Below, piece after piece: positions 1 through 7,930 of a stretch of DNA of 64,000 nt. Every line of letters begins with the position of its first letter. Position 1 is the stretch's first letter. A program made the translations under genes and the position numbers. This stretch comes from Thermocoleostomius sinensis A174 (GTDB taxonomy: Bacteria > Cyanobacteriota > Cyanobacteriia > Elainellales > Elainellaceae): assembly GCF_026802175.1 (NCBI RefSeq), contig NZ_CP113797.1, positions 5,371,026-5,435,025 of the forward strand, given 5' to 3'. Under the pieces are notes generated by a model. It was not told the DNA's origin and did not search any database. It saw nothing but the letters and a program-made list of their open reading frames with translations.

Positions 1-685
1 TGGTGATGGCATCGAGTGCGCCAAAGGGTTCATCCAAAATCAATACTTCTGGACGAATCGCCAACGCACGGGCAATTGAGACACGCTGTTTCATCCCGCC
101 CGATAGTTGACCAGGACGCTTGTGGGCTGCTTCCGATAGCCCCACTAAATGCAGATGCTCTCGCGTGATTTGCTTCTTCTCGGCTTCTGATTTTTGCGGA
201 TGCACCGAGTCTACGGCTAAGTAAACATTCTCGTAAGCCGTGAGCCAAGGCAACAGGGCATAGCCTTGAAACACAACCATTCGATCGGGACCAGGAGAGG
301 TAATTTTTTTACCGTTTAACGTCACAACACCGCTACTGGGTTTGGAGAAGCCTCCTACCATATTGAGTAAGGTAGTTTTACCACAGCCAGAGTGACCAAT
401 GACGCAGATAAACTCGCCTGCTTGTACGCTAAGATTAATGTCTTCCAAAACCACATAGTCACCCTTTGGAGTGGGGTAGATTTTAGAAACACCATCAATC
501 GTAAGGAAGGCATCTGAAGCAGGAGCCAAAGCAGTCCGAGACCGATCGCGAGGCTGAGCATTGAGAACAGAGAGGGCTTCTTGACTGGAAGGTTGAGCGT
601 GCAGCGAATTACGAATAGACGAGCGATTAGAATCGGACGAAAAGGCAACGGAATGGTTATTGAGGTTCATGCGTTTCAGGTTCAT
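1..685 (-). CDS. nrtD: Nitrate ABC transporter ATP-binding protein NrtD (partial, C-terminus beyond left edge)
   Basis: This is the second ATPase subunit of the high-affinity nitrate/nitrite ABC importer and works on the cytoplasmic face of NrtB with NrtC. The visible 228 codons hold the Walker A motif GHSGCGKTT (residues about 97-105), the signature LSGGMKQR and the Walker B run VLILDEPFGALD close to the edge. About 57 residues of Ser/Asn/Arg-rich, non-conserved sequence precede the ABC domain, which NrtC lacks. The frame opens at ATG 685, with a second in-frame ATG at 670. It follows nrtC by 65 bp in the same direction, so it is the last gene of nrtABCD. The assignment rests on domain sequence and gene order. 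The missing C-terminus means an NrtC-like fusion here cannot be formally excluded. Confidence 0.93.
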   Translation of the reverse strand, partial: MNLKRMNLNNHSVAFSSDSNRSSIRNSLHAQPSSQEALSVLNAQPRDRSRTALAPASDAFLTIDGVSKIYPTPKGDYVVLEDINLSVQAGEFICVIGHSGCGKTTLLNMVGGFSKPSSGVVTLNGKKITSPGPDRMVVFQGYALLPWLTAYENVYLAVDSVHPQKSEAEKKQITREHLHLVGLSEAAHKRPGQLSGGMKQRVSIARALAIRPEVLILDEPFGALDAIT

Positions 686-750
686 GAGGATTATCCAAAG
701 TAAGACAGAAGTGAGAATGACTAAAGATAGCTAGCGGCTCAGAGACGTCA

Positions 751-2754
751 CTAAGCAGATTTAGGCGTACGATTGTCTAAAATGACGTCAGCAACACTGA
801 AATCATGTTTGATAGATAACTGATTGAGATACCCGATCGGATCATCCGCGCTGAAAGTGGTGCCATCAAATAGCTGAATTGGTCCGCGACTGTAAGTGAT
901 TTCGGTTAAACCCAATTCTCGGGCGGCCGTACTGAAGATGTTGACACGACAAACTCGCTCCAAAATTTCCACCCAGTTGCGCGGAAATGGTACATCCCCC
1001 CATCGCGCCATTTGTGCCATCATCCACAGGTGCTCGGTACGGCTAGGACGATTGACACCTTGTCCATAAAATTGGTGGTGCGCATATTCCCGTGGCGACG
1101 GATGCAGGCTGCACACATGGGGATTGGGATCGCCCAAGTAGATGTAAGACAAATCTGTCCCCAAATACTCGCGTCGTGACAAAATTTCGCGAATCTCTTC
1201 GTGATTGGCTTCGTCCATGCAGTAGGCACAGGCTTCCAACAGCGCTTTAACCAAAGCAATGTGCGTATTGGGATAGGACTGGGCCCAGTCTTCCCGGACC
1301 CCTAACACTTTACCGGGATGTCCGTTCCACACTTCCAGATCGGTAGCGATCGTGTAGCCAATCCCCTCCACAGCGGCCCGTACATTCCAGGGTTCACCGA
1401 CGCAATACCCATCAATATTTCCCGCTTGCAAATTAGCAATCATTTGCGCTGGTGGAATGGTGGACAGTTCTACATTGCGATCGGGGTGAATCCCACCTGC
1501 GGCGAGCCAGTAGCGTAACAGCAAATTGTGCATCGACGCGGGATGAACGACTCCGAAGGTATGGCGCTTGTCGGAGGTTTCTAATAGCAAATGCTTGAGG
1601 TTTTGCAAGGTATGAATACCCTGATCGTAGAAGCGTTTATCAAGGGTAATAGCGTTACCATTACGGGTTAAGGTGAGGGCGGACACAACAGGCAGCGGTG
1701 TACCATCCATACCCCCCAGCGTTAACCAAATTGGCATTCCGGCTGGCATTTGGGCTGCATCGAGATAGCCTCCAGCGATTCCATCTTGAATGCCACGCCA
1801 ACTCGCTTCGCGCACCAACGACACTTCATCTAAACCGTGATGCGTAAAGAATCCCTTTTCTTTGGCCACCGCCAACGGTGCACAGGCTGTCAATGGCACA
1901 AAGCCAATATCCAGATTCACCTTTTCCAACCCATGACGAGCGATCGCTCCCTGCTTACCAGCCCGCAGTTTCTTGATTTGCTTTTGCTGATTGAGAAAAT
2001 AAATGACTTCGCTGCGCATGGAATAGTAACTCGGATGATTCACCACCTCCAGGCGTTTGCGCGGACGGGGAATATCGACTTCCAGAATTTGCCCAATCTT
2101 GGAACCTGGACCATTGGTGAGCATGACGATGCGATCGCTCAGCAATAGAGCTTCATCGACATCGTGCGTCACCATCACCGCTGTCACGTGGCTCTCTTCG
2201 CAAATTCGCATCAACTGCTCTTGCAAATTGCCACGGGTGAGGGCATCGAGTGCGCCAAACGGTTCATCTAGCAACAGCAGCTTGGGACGAATGGCTAATG
2301 CACGAGCGATCGCTACCCGCTGTTTCATTCCCCCTGACAGTTGTCCTGGTGGTTTGTCAGCGGCGTGGCGCAATCCCACCAAGTCAATATGCTGTTCCAC
2401 CAAGGCCCGACGTTCTCCCTTGGGTAAATCAGCCAGCACTTCATCAACCGCTAGCGCAATATTTTCGCGCACAGTCATCCACGGCAACAAAGAATAGTTT
2501 TGGAACACTACCATTTTGTCAGGACCAGGACGGCGAATTGTTTCGCCATCTAGCAACACCACGCCATCGGTGGGTAAATCTAATCCAGCGATCATATTCA
2601 GCAGAGTAGATTTGCCACAGCCGGAGTGTCCAATTAGCGATACAAATTCGCCCTTGTGAACCTCTAAGTTAATGCCTTTCAAGGCCAAATACTCGCCACC
2701 CCCACTGAGGGCAAACGTCTTTTCAATTTGATCAACTGCAAGAAAAACTGACAT
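751..2754 (-). CDS. nrtC: Nitrate ABC transporter ATPase/substrate-binding fusion protein NrtC
   Basis: At 667 residues this has the cyanobacterial NrtC two-part layout. Residues 1-260 are an ABC ATPase with Walker A GHSGCGKST (42-50), signature LSGGMKQR (139-146) and Walker B LLLLDEPFGALD (159-170). Residues from about 278 to 660 are a solute-binding-like domain related to NrtA; the shared DxGFVPLTACAPLAVAKEKG type opening is clear. In the known family the NrtA-like domain is a regulatory domain that takes part in ammonium inhibition of nitrate uptake. The gene lies between nrtB and nrtD on the same strand. Start ATG at 2754. Nothing is truncated. Confidence 0.96.
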   Translation of the reverse strand: MSVFLAVDQIEKTFALSGGGEYLALKGINLEVHKGEFVSLIGHSGCGKSTLLNMIAGLDLPTDGVVLLDGETIRRPGPDKMVVFQNYSLLPWMTVRENIALAVDEVLADLPKGERRALVEQHIDLVGLRHAADKPPGQLSGGMKQRVAIARALAIRPKLLLLDEPFGALDALTRGNLQEQLMRICEESHVTAVMVTHDVDEALLLSDRIVMLTNGPGSKIGQILEVDIPRPRKRLEVVNHPSYYSMRSEVIYFLNQQKQIKKLRAGKQGAIARHGLEKVNLDIGFVPLTACAPLAVAKEKGFFTHHGLDEVSLVREASWRGIQDGIAGGYLDAAQMPAGMPIWLTLGGMDGTPLPVVSALTLTRNGNAITLDKRFYDQGIHTLQNLKHLLLETSDKRHTFGVVHPASMHNLLLRYWLAAGGIHPDRNVELSTIPPAQMIANLQAGNIDGYCVGEPWNVRAAVEGIGYTIATDLEVWNGHPGKVLGVREDWAQSYPNTHIALVKALLEACAYCMDEANHEEIREILSRREYLGTDLSYIYLGDPNPHVCSLHPSPREYAHHQFYGQGVNRPSRTEHLWMMAQMARWGDVPFPRNWVEILERVCRVNIFSTAARELGLTEITYSRGPIQLFDGTTFSADDPIGYLNQLSIKHDFSVADVILDNRTPKSA

Positions 2755-2964
2755 GGTTCGGTGAAGTTAGTAAGGTTGACACTTTTTCGGGAATACAAAC
2801 AAGTTTTGCCTATTAAGTGAACGATCGTTGAATTGCAGAATTGATAATGATCGCATCGCTGATAGCATCAATTGGTGCAAGAAAACGGGATGAACGATCA
2901 ATCGATAACAAAATCAACAGAGCATCCATCCCGCCCACTCATTCACCTGCAACGTAACCAACCG

Positions 2965-3798
2965 TTAGGCAGTCAAGCGCCTTTGCAAATAGGCAACGGC
3001 TCGATCGAGCAACAAGCCGACTGCGCCAATGTAAATGACTGCCAAAATGACTTCACTGACATAGTTATTCTGATAGGCATCCCAGATGAAGAAGCCAATG
3101 CCCACCACACCAGACATCACAATCTCTGCCGCAATGATTGCCAGCCAAGCCAACCCGATCGCAATCCGCAGTCCGGTGAAAATGTAAGGCAACGCAGAAG
3201 GAATCAGAATTTTGAAGAAATACTTGCGTGGTGACATTTGCAGCACACGGGCTACGTTTTTATAATCTTGCGGAATTTGCTGTACACCCACGGTCGTGTT
3301 GATCAGAATCGGCCAAACTGCCGTAATGAAAATCACGAAAATTGCTGCAAGTTGCACATTCGGTAACGCAATCAGGGTAATGGGAACCCACGCCAACGGC
3401 GCAATCATACGCAGAAATTGAAAGATAGGATCGAGGGCCTTATTCAAGGTTTGATTTGTTCCCACCAATATTCCCAAACTAATGCCAACGATCGTTGCTA
3501 GTGTATACCCTTGAGCGACCCGCGTTAAGCTCGACAAGGTTTGCCAAAACAATCCTTTATTCAATCCACCTAAATCAAAAAATGGATAAAACAATAGCTC
3601 GCGAGTACGTTGATCGGTGATGAGGCTGAGGGGCCCGGGCAATCGCGTTAACCCACTGGATGAAATCAACTGCCAAAGTAAGAGAAATCCCAAAATTCCG
3701 AGCACAGGCGGAATAATATTACCTGCATTCTTCTTCCACCAAGTTTGAAGCGAATTCGCCGAACTTGTTCTTCGGACTGCTCCTGATTGTGCAACCAT
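2965..3798 (-). CDS. nrtB: Nitrate ABC transporter permease NrtB
   Basis: This 277-residue polytopic membrane protein is the permease of the nitrate importer. An N-terminal segment (about 30-48, rich in LGILGFLLLW) is followed by the BPD_transp_1 permease core. The EAA-type loop that contacts the ATPases lies in the stretch around NVARVLQMSPRKYFFKILIPS (about 180-200). The C-terminus LLLDRAVAYLQRRL is typical of the NrtB/SsuC family. The ATG at 3798 is 112 bp downstream of nrtA. Nitrate specificity comes from the operon context, since bicarbonate (CmpB) and cyanate permeases are close relatives. The NrtC fusion next door does not separate these, because CmpC has the same layout. Confidence 0.93.
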   Translation of the reverse strand: MVAQSGAVRRTSSANSLQTWWKKNAGNIIPPVLGILGFLLLWQLISSSGLTRLPGPLSLITDQRTRELLFYPFFDLGGLNKGLFWQTLSSLTRVAQGYTLATIVGISLGILVGTNQTLNKALDPIFQFLRMIAPLAWVPITLIALPNVQLAAIFVIFITAVWPILINTTVGVQQIPQDYKNVARVLQMSPRKYFFKILIPSALPYIFTGLRIAIGLAWLAIIAAEIVMSGVVGIGFFIWDAYQNNYVSEVILAVIYIGAVGLLLDRAVAYLQRRLTA

Positions 3799-3910
3799 TG
3801 TTGTTTACGTCTCCTGTCGGTGAATTTTCGAGCATTGCTTGCTGAGGCGTTCAGCATGCTGTTTATTTGTGACAAAATAGTCTCTTGCACTTTGTTGATC
3901 AATCAAGCTT

Positions 3911-5284
3911 TTATACTCGCTTAATCTTTAGGCTGTTCAAATAGGCTTCTGGATTCGCGGGATCAAACTTGACGCCATCAAAGAATGTTTCAACCCCTCT
4001 AGAGGTATCGGTCGGAATACCGCTGAATCCTGCCTCCTGAGCCGCCTCTCGCCACAAATCTTCCCGGTTGACGCGATCGATAATCTGTTGAGCCGTGTCA
4101 ATGTCTTGCAGCGCGCCTTTGTGGAAGCCCCAGCGAATGGATTCGGTCAAAAACCACAAATCATGGCTCTTATAGGGATAGGAAACACTGCCGACGGTAT
4201 CCGTCCAATACAGTGGACCTTTCTTGAAGTCGTTGATAGCAGACTTACCATCGCCCATCGCGTATTGTCCCGCAAATGGTGGCTCCAGAATATCAGCAGG
4301 AATGTTAAAGAAGTCCCGACCCGACACAATCTGAACCAACTCGGCACGATTTTCTGGCTGATCGCACCACTGTTGGGCCTCCATAATCGCTTTCAGCAAC
4401 GCTTTGGTGGCTCTGGGGTTGGCATCGACCCAGTCTGCCCGAATTGCCAAATATTCCTCGGGATGAGACGGCCAAATTTCCGCGGTTAACGTGGACATGA
4501 AACCGATATCATCAGCCACAATTCGGTACGGCCAAGGATCGCCCGTGCTGAAGGCATCCATCGTTCCAGTTCTCATACCCTGCACAGTTTCCGGTGGTGG
4601 CACGGTCAGCAAATCGATATCATTGTCCGGGTCAACGCCGCCCGCTGCGAGCCAATAGCGAATCCAAAAGTCTTGGTTAGCGTTGGGAAAAGTAAACGCT
4701 GCTTTGAATTTCCGTCCCTGACTGGCTTCAAACCCCTTGATATAATCAGCAGCATTCGTGATATCCAGCCCCAATCCTTTACCTGCGTGAGCGTTGGCAA
4801 TAGCAATACCGTTCCCATGCGTATTCAGTTGAGCCAATACATACATCGGGATCTTGTTGCCATTGGTAATAATTCCTTCGCTTAACAGGTGCGGCATCGG
4901 CATTTGCCACTGTCCACCATCAATACCACCGCCTTGAGACCCGATCGTCACATTATCGCGAGCAGACGCCCAGTTTGCTTGTTTGGAAACTTCAACTCCA
5001 GTCATCCCATACTTGGCAAAGAAGCCTTTCTGTTGCGCAACGATCAGTGGAGCCGACTCAACGATAGGAAGATATCCCAGCTTAATGTTGGGGGTTTCCG
5101 GGGTTTCAGTCGATCCCACTGGAGATGCTGCCGGAGATGCCGCCGGAGATGTCGCCGGAGCCGTAGTCGTATCAGCAGTGGTGGATGGGGGATTGCCCAC
5201 ACATCCTTTTAATAAGACCGCCCCAGCAGAAGCGCTTGCTGTGAATAAAAACTTGCGACGAGATGAACTAAAAGCGTGAGACAT
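3911..5284 (-). CDS. nrtA: Nitrate-binding lipoprotein NrtA
   Basis: This is the periplasmic nitrate/nitrite receptor of the ABC importer (457 residues from the chosen start). The N-terminus has a twin-arginine stretch SSRRKFLF, a short hydrophobic segment and a lipobox LLKGC, so it looks like a Tat-exported lipoprotein. A Thr/Ala/Pro/Ser-rich tether (about 36-62) leads to the NrtA/CmpA-type binding domain starting at [18 protein letters not shown] 5284 was chosen over the frame opening at 5341 because a GGAGG Shine-Dalgarno lies 5-6 bases before it and the signal peptide starts there. It is the first gene of nrtABCD. CmpA (bicarbonate) is the nearest alternative. No nirA gene adjoins it in the window. 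Confidence 0.93.
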   Translation of the reverse strand: MSHAFSSSRRKFLFTASASAGAVLLKGCVGNPPSTTADTTTAPATSPAASPAASPVGSTETPETPNIKLGYLPIVESAPLIVAQQKGFFAKYGMTGVEVSKQANWASARDNVTIGSQGGGIDGGQWQMPMPHLLSEGIITNGNKIPMYVLAQLNTHGNGIAIANAHAGKGLGLDITNAADYIKGFEASQGRKFKAAFTFPNANQDFWIRYWLAAGGVDPDNDIDLLTVPPPETVQGMRTGTMDAFSTGDPWPYRIVADDIGFMSTLTAEIWPSHPEEYLAIRADWVDANPRATKALLKAIMEAQQWCDQPENRAELVQIVSGRDFFNIPADILEPPFAGQYAMGDGKSAINDFKKGPLYWTDTVGSVSYPYKSHDLWFLTESIRWGFHKGALQDIDTAQQIIDRVNREDLWREAAQEAGFSGIPTDTSRGVETFFDGVKFDPANPEAYLNSLKIKRV

Positions 5285-5966
5285 AGAACCTCCTAGCGAG
5301 CGTGAAATGAGTAGGCAATTCGTCTTCCAGCAACGTGGCATGGTTGTGGAAGGCGTGATTGAAACCAGCAGTCCCCTCAGATCTCGGATTACAAACCGCG
5401 CACTAACCCAAAATCTTGCAGAACTATTTAGATAGAAAAAAATCTATGGTTTGCTGGAAATACATTGAATTTTATCAATGTACTATGAATAAGAAGTTAG
5501 CAGATTTAAGTGATCTTTGTAACCCTTCTAGCAAGAAGTTGCAGAAGTTTTTCCAAATCGTGGATATAGGCAAATGTTGTTAGTGGATTGAACAATTGAC
5601 GCATTTCTATTGAAACGATTACAGTTATGCCCAAAAGTAGCTGTTTTTCAAGAGAACTCTGATAGTTTCTATAGAGTTAAGCCGCATGTTTTTAGCTGCA
5701 AAATATCAATAATTAAAACTTTTAATTAACGCATTGCACGAAATACCTCTCTAGGGGCTGGAATCCTAACGCTAGAAATTCATTTAACCATCGTGTTACC
5801 GATCGGATTTGCAAGCACCCCTAGTGTGCCTATCACCTTCGCCCTCACCAACTTGTAAATGTGACAGGCTTCCTACTCCTAAGCCTGGAACGAACTGAAG
5901 CGTGCTGAGATGGCAAAGGGGTAGAGACGTATTTTCAACAGAATGTATTCAATAGAGAAGACGCTA
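5285..5966. other. Spacer upstream of nrtA holding its presumed promoter
   Basis: These 682 bases separate nrtA from the same-strand glycosyltransferase gene and hold no convincing gene. Nitrate transport operons are normally activated by NtcA, whose site is GTA-N8-TAC. I scanned for that pattern and for the looser GT-N10-AC and found neither in a good position, so the nitrogen control site is either degenerate or not recognised by eye. The stretch 5440-5520 is AT-rich and is the likeliest promoter region. Confidence 0.4.
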
Positions 5967-6938
5967 TCAGTCGCTTGAGTTTTGTTCTGAGTTTTGTTCA
6001 ATGTCTAAGCGCCGCAGTCGAACCCTGGTTTCTTCCAATAGTTTACGGTTGGCAGCCATCAAATCGGCTACTAGTCCAAACATCCACAGTTGAAACCCAA
6101 TCAAAACCAGCACCGCTGCCAATATCAAACTGGGGGCGCGCGATCGCGTTGGATCGACAAACCAAAACAACAATAGCCACCGCACCCCTAGCACAGTTCC
6201 CAAGAGAAATGGAATCGTTCCTAGCAGTGCAAAGAACCGCATTGGGCGGTATAGCATAAAGATCCGTAAGATTGTGAAGGACGATTTCATCACATAGGAT
6301 GGAATACTCTTCACCAAGCGCGACTTTCGCATGTTGGGATTGGTACGAATTGGCACCGAGGCGATCGTCATGCCTTTTTGCCCCGCTTGAATAATTGTTT
6401 CGAGGGTATAGGTGTAATTGTTGAAAACGTTCAACTGCATTGCCGCTGCCCGACTAAATGCTCGAAATCCGCTCGGCGCATCCGGGACATCGGTGTTGCT
6501 TGCCAACCGCACCATAAAACTGCCAAAGTTTTGCAGCACTTTCTTAATATAGGAGAAATGCCGGGTTTTCCAGATCGGGCGAGCACCAATTACCATGTCT
6601 GCTTGTCCTAGCAAAATCGGCTGAATCAGGGTCGGAATATCGTCAGCACAGTATTGATTATCGGCATCGGTGTTGACGATGATATCGGCTCCGGCCCGCA
6701 AGCTAGCTTCTAAACCTGCCATGAATGCTTTGGCTAGTCCTTGGTTGCTAGAAAAACTAACAATGTGATCAACGCCATATTCTTTTGCTACTTCTACAGT
6801 GCGATCGCGGCTGCCATCATTAATCACCAACCATTCGATCGTCTCTACCCCTGGTAAATGACGGGGTAAGGCCGACAGTGTGGTTCCCAAGGTCAGTTCC
6901 TCGTTATAGCAAGGGATCTGGATAATTAGCTTTGTCAT
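5967..6938 (-). CDS. Family 2 glycosyltransferase, polyprenyl-phosphate sugar transferase type
   Basis: This is a GT-A fold glycosyltransferase with two C-terminal membrane spans. The N-terminus IIQIPCYNEELTL and the metal-binding TDADNQY (DxD) are typical of GT2 enzymes related to dolichol/undecaprenyl-phosphate mannose or glucose synthases. The spans lie at roughly residues 240-265 (LLGTIPFLLGTVLGVRWLLL) and 275-300. Such enzymes load a sugar on a polyprenyl phosphate at the cytoplasmic side of the membrane for later use in envelope glycans. The longer frame starts with GTG at 6956. ATG at 6938 fits the conserved start MTKLIIQIPCYNEE better, giving 323 residues. The donor and acceptor cannot be read from sequence. 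Confidence 0.85.
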   Translation of the reverse strand: MTKLIIQIPCYNEELTLGTTLSALPRHLPGVETIEWLVINDGSRDRTVEVAKEYGVDHIVSFSSNQGLAKAFMAGLEASLRAGADIIVNTDADNQYCADDIPTLIQPILLGQADMVIGARPIWKTRHFSYIKKVLQNFGSFMVRLASNTDVPDAPSGFRAFSRAAAMQLNVFNNYTYTLETIIQAGQKGMTIASVPIRTNPNMRKSRLVKSIPSYVMKSSFTILRIFMLYRPMRFFALLGTIPFLLGTVLGVRWLLLFWFVDPTRSRAPSLILAAVLVLIGFQLWMFGLVADLMAANRKLLEETRVRLRRLDIEQNSEQNSSD

Positions 6939-6956
6939 GACTTGTTTTGGCGGCAC

Positions 6957-7452
6957 ATAAGCCAGATTTTTACCATAAATAGGGGCACTTGATCATAGGA
7001 AACAGGGATATCAACATCAAAGTTCTTTGTCCACACATCTACTGGTCTACCGATGCACCCATTTAACTAGAGTTTTTTAACTAGAGTTTAGAGGACCGAT
7101 TGGCTGACAACACTCGATTCCCTTTCCCCTCCCTCCTCGCCGATCCGGGGCGGGACGTTGAATCCCCTCCATTGTCCCGACTCCCCATCGCTCCATCTGG
7201 GAGAAAGGGTTGGGGGATGAGGAAACAAAGAGTTGTCAGTTCTGAGTTCATCTAGCAGGAGCACGATCGCTTCAACATTGCTCCTGCTGTGCACCTATGC
7301 GAACTAATCGATGAACAACTTTGTGATTCAAACTCCGGCATAAGTCAGGCATTCTCAGGCGTGAAGTCAGGCGATCGGTTGGTTGGATTGAAACATCGAA
7401 CTAAAGATGAATGAATCAATTCTTTTAGGCAACTACAGCAAGGATAGAAGCG
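6957..7452. other. Spacer with a pyrimidine/purine repeat element and TCAGGC direct repeats
   Basis: This divergent spacer lies between the glycosyltransferase and the 7453 gene. From about 7107 to 7222 there is an imperfectly palindromic element: CCTTTCCCCTCCC on the left, GGGAGAAAGGGTTGGGGGATGAGG on the right in reverse sense. It resembles the dispersed intergenic repeats common in large cyanobacterial genomes, and a related stretch occurs near 18195-18295. The hexamer TCAGGC occurs three times at 7345, 7355 and 7367, the outer two inside AAGTCAGGC. No gene was accepted here. Confidence 0.45.
7062..7089. repeat. Perfect 14-bp tandem duplication
   Basis: TTTAACTAGAGTTT occurs twice head to tail (7062-7075 and 7076-7089) in the spacer before the 7453 gene. 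It is probably a simple slippage duplication, with no clear function. Confidence 0.8.
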
Positions 7453-7890
7453 ATGCAAGGTACATGGGCTTTCCAAAGTTTTTTGATGCTTCCCTCTGAA
7501 ACTGAATGGGCTGCACCCCCAGGAACATCAGTGAGCGCAAGAAAGTGGGCGAAGGGAACCTTAGCAATCTTGAGTAGTACCGATGATGAATTCTCAGGAG
7601 AACTGACATTTAGCGAAACGGTCAAACTCAATGTCAAAGGGAAAATTTTGCCTGCAACGGACGACACTCCTGCTGTGCTTGATGCGATCGGTGAAGCAAC
7701 TGACGGTCCAGCCAAAGGTGCAATCTACAAGATCAGGGGATGGAGTAATCCACTTACATCTGAGCAAGTCAATCCATCTCAGATTCAAGGTTCAGTGTTA
7801 GCAGTGCGCGGCACGGATTCTAAGCCTGAAATAGAACTTGGAGGAATGCCGATCGGAACGATAGGGGCATTTATTTTGAACTTAGTTTAA
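7453..7890 (+). CDS. Hypothetical protein, first gene of the peptidoglycan-hydrolase group
   Basis: I do not recognise this 145-residue protein. It has no signal peptide or membrane span and reads as a small beta-rich soluble domain. It has alternating hydrophobic strands (GTLAILSS, GELTFSETVKLNVKG, GAIYKIRGW, IQGSVLAVRGTD) and ends in a hydrophobic MPIGTIGAFILNLV. The ATG at 7453 has AAGGATAG about 6 bases upstream. It lies 40 bp before the large hydrolase gene on the same strand and is probably co-transcribed. It could be a partner or regulator of that enzyme, but that is inferred only from position. Confidence 0.75.
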   Translation: MQGTWAFQSFLMLPSETEWAAPPGTSVSARKWAKGTLAILSSTDDEFSGELTFSETVKLNVKGKILPATDDTPAVLDAIGEATDGPAKGAIYKIRGWSNPLTSEQVNPSQIQGSVLAVRGTDSKPEIELGGMPIGTIGAFILNLV

Positions 7891-7930
7891 CAAGTCTAAT
7901 AAGCCATCCATCATTATCTGGAGAATTACA

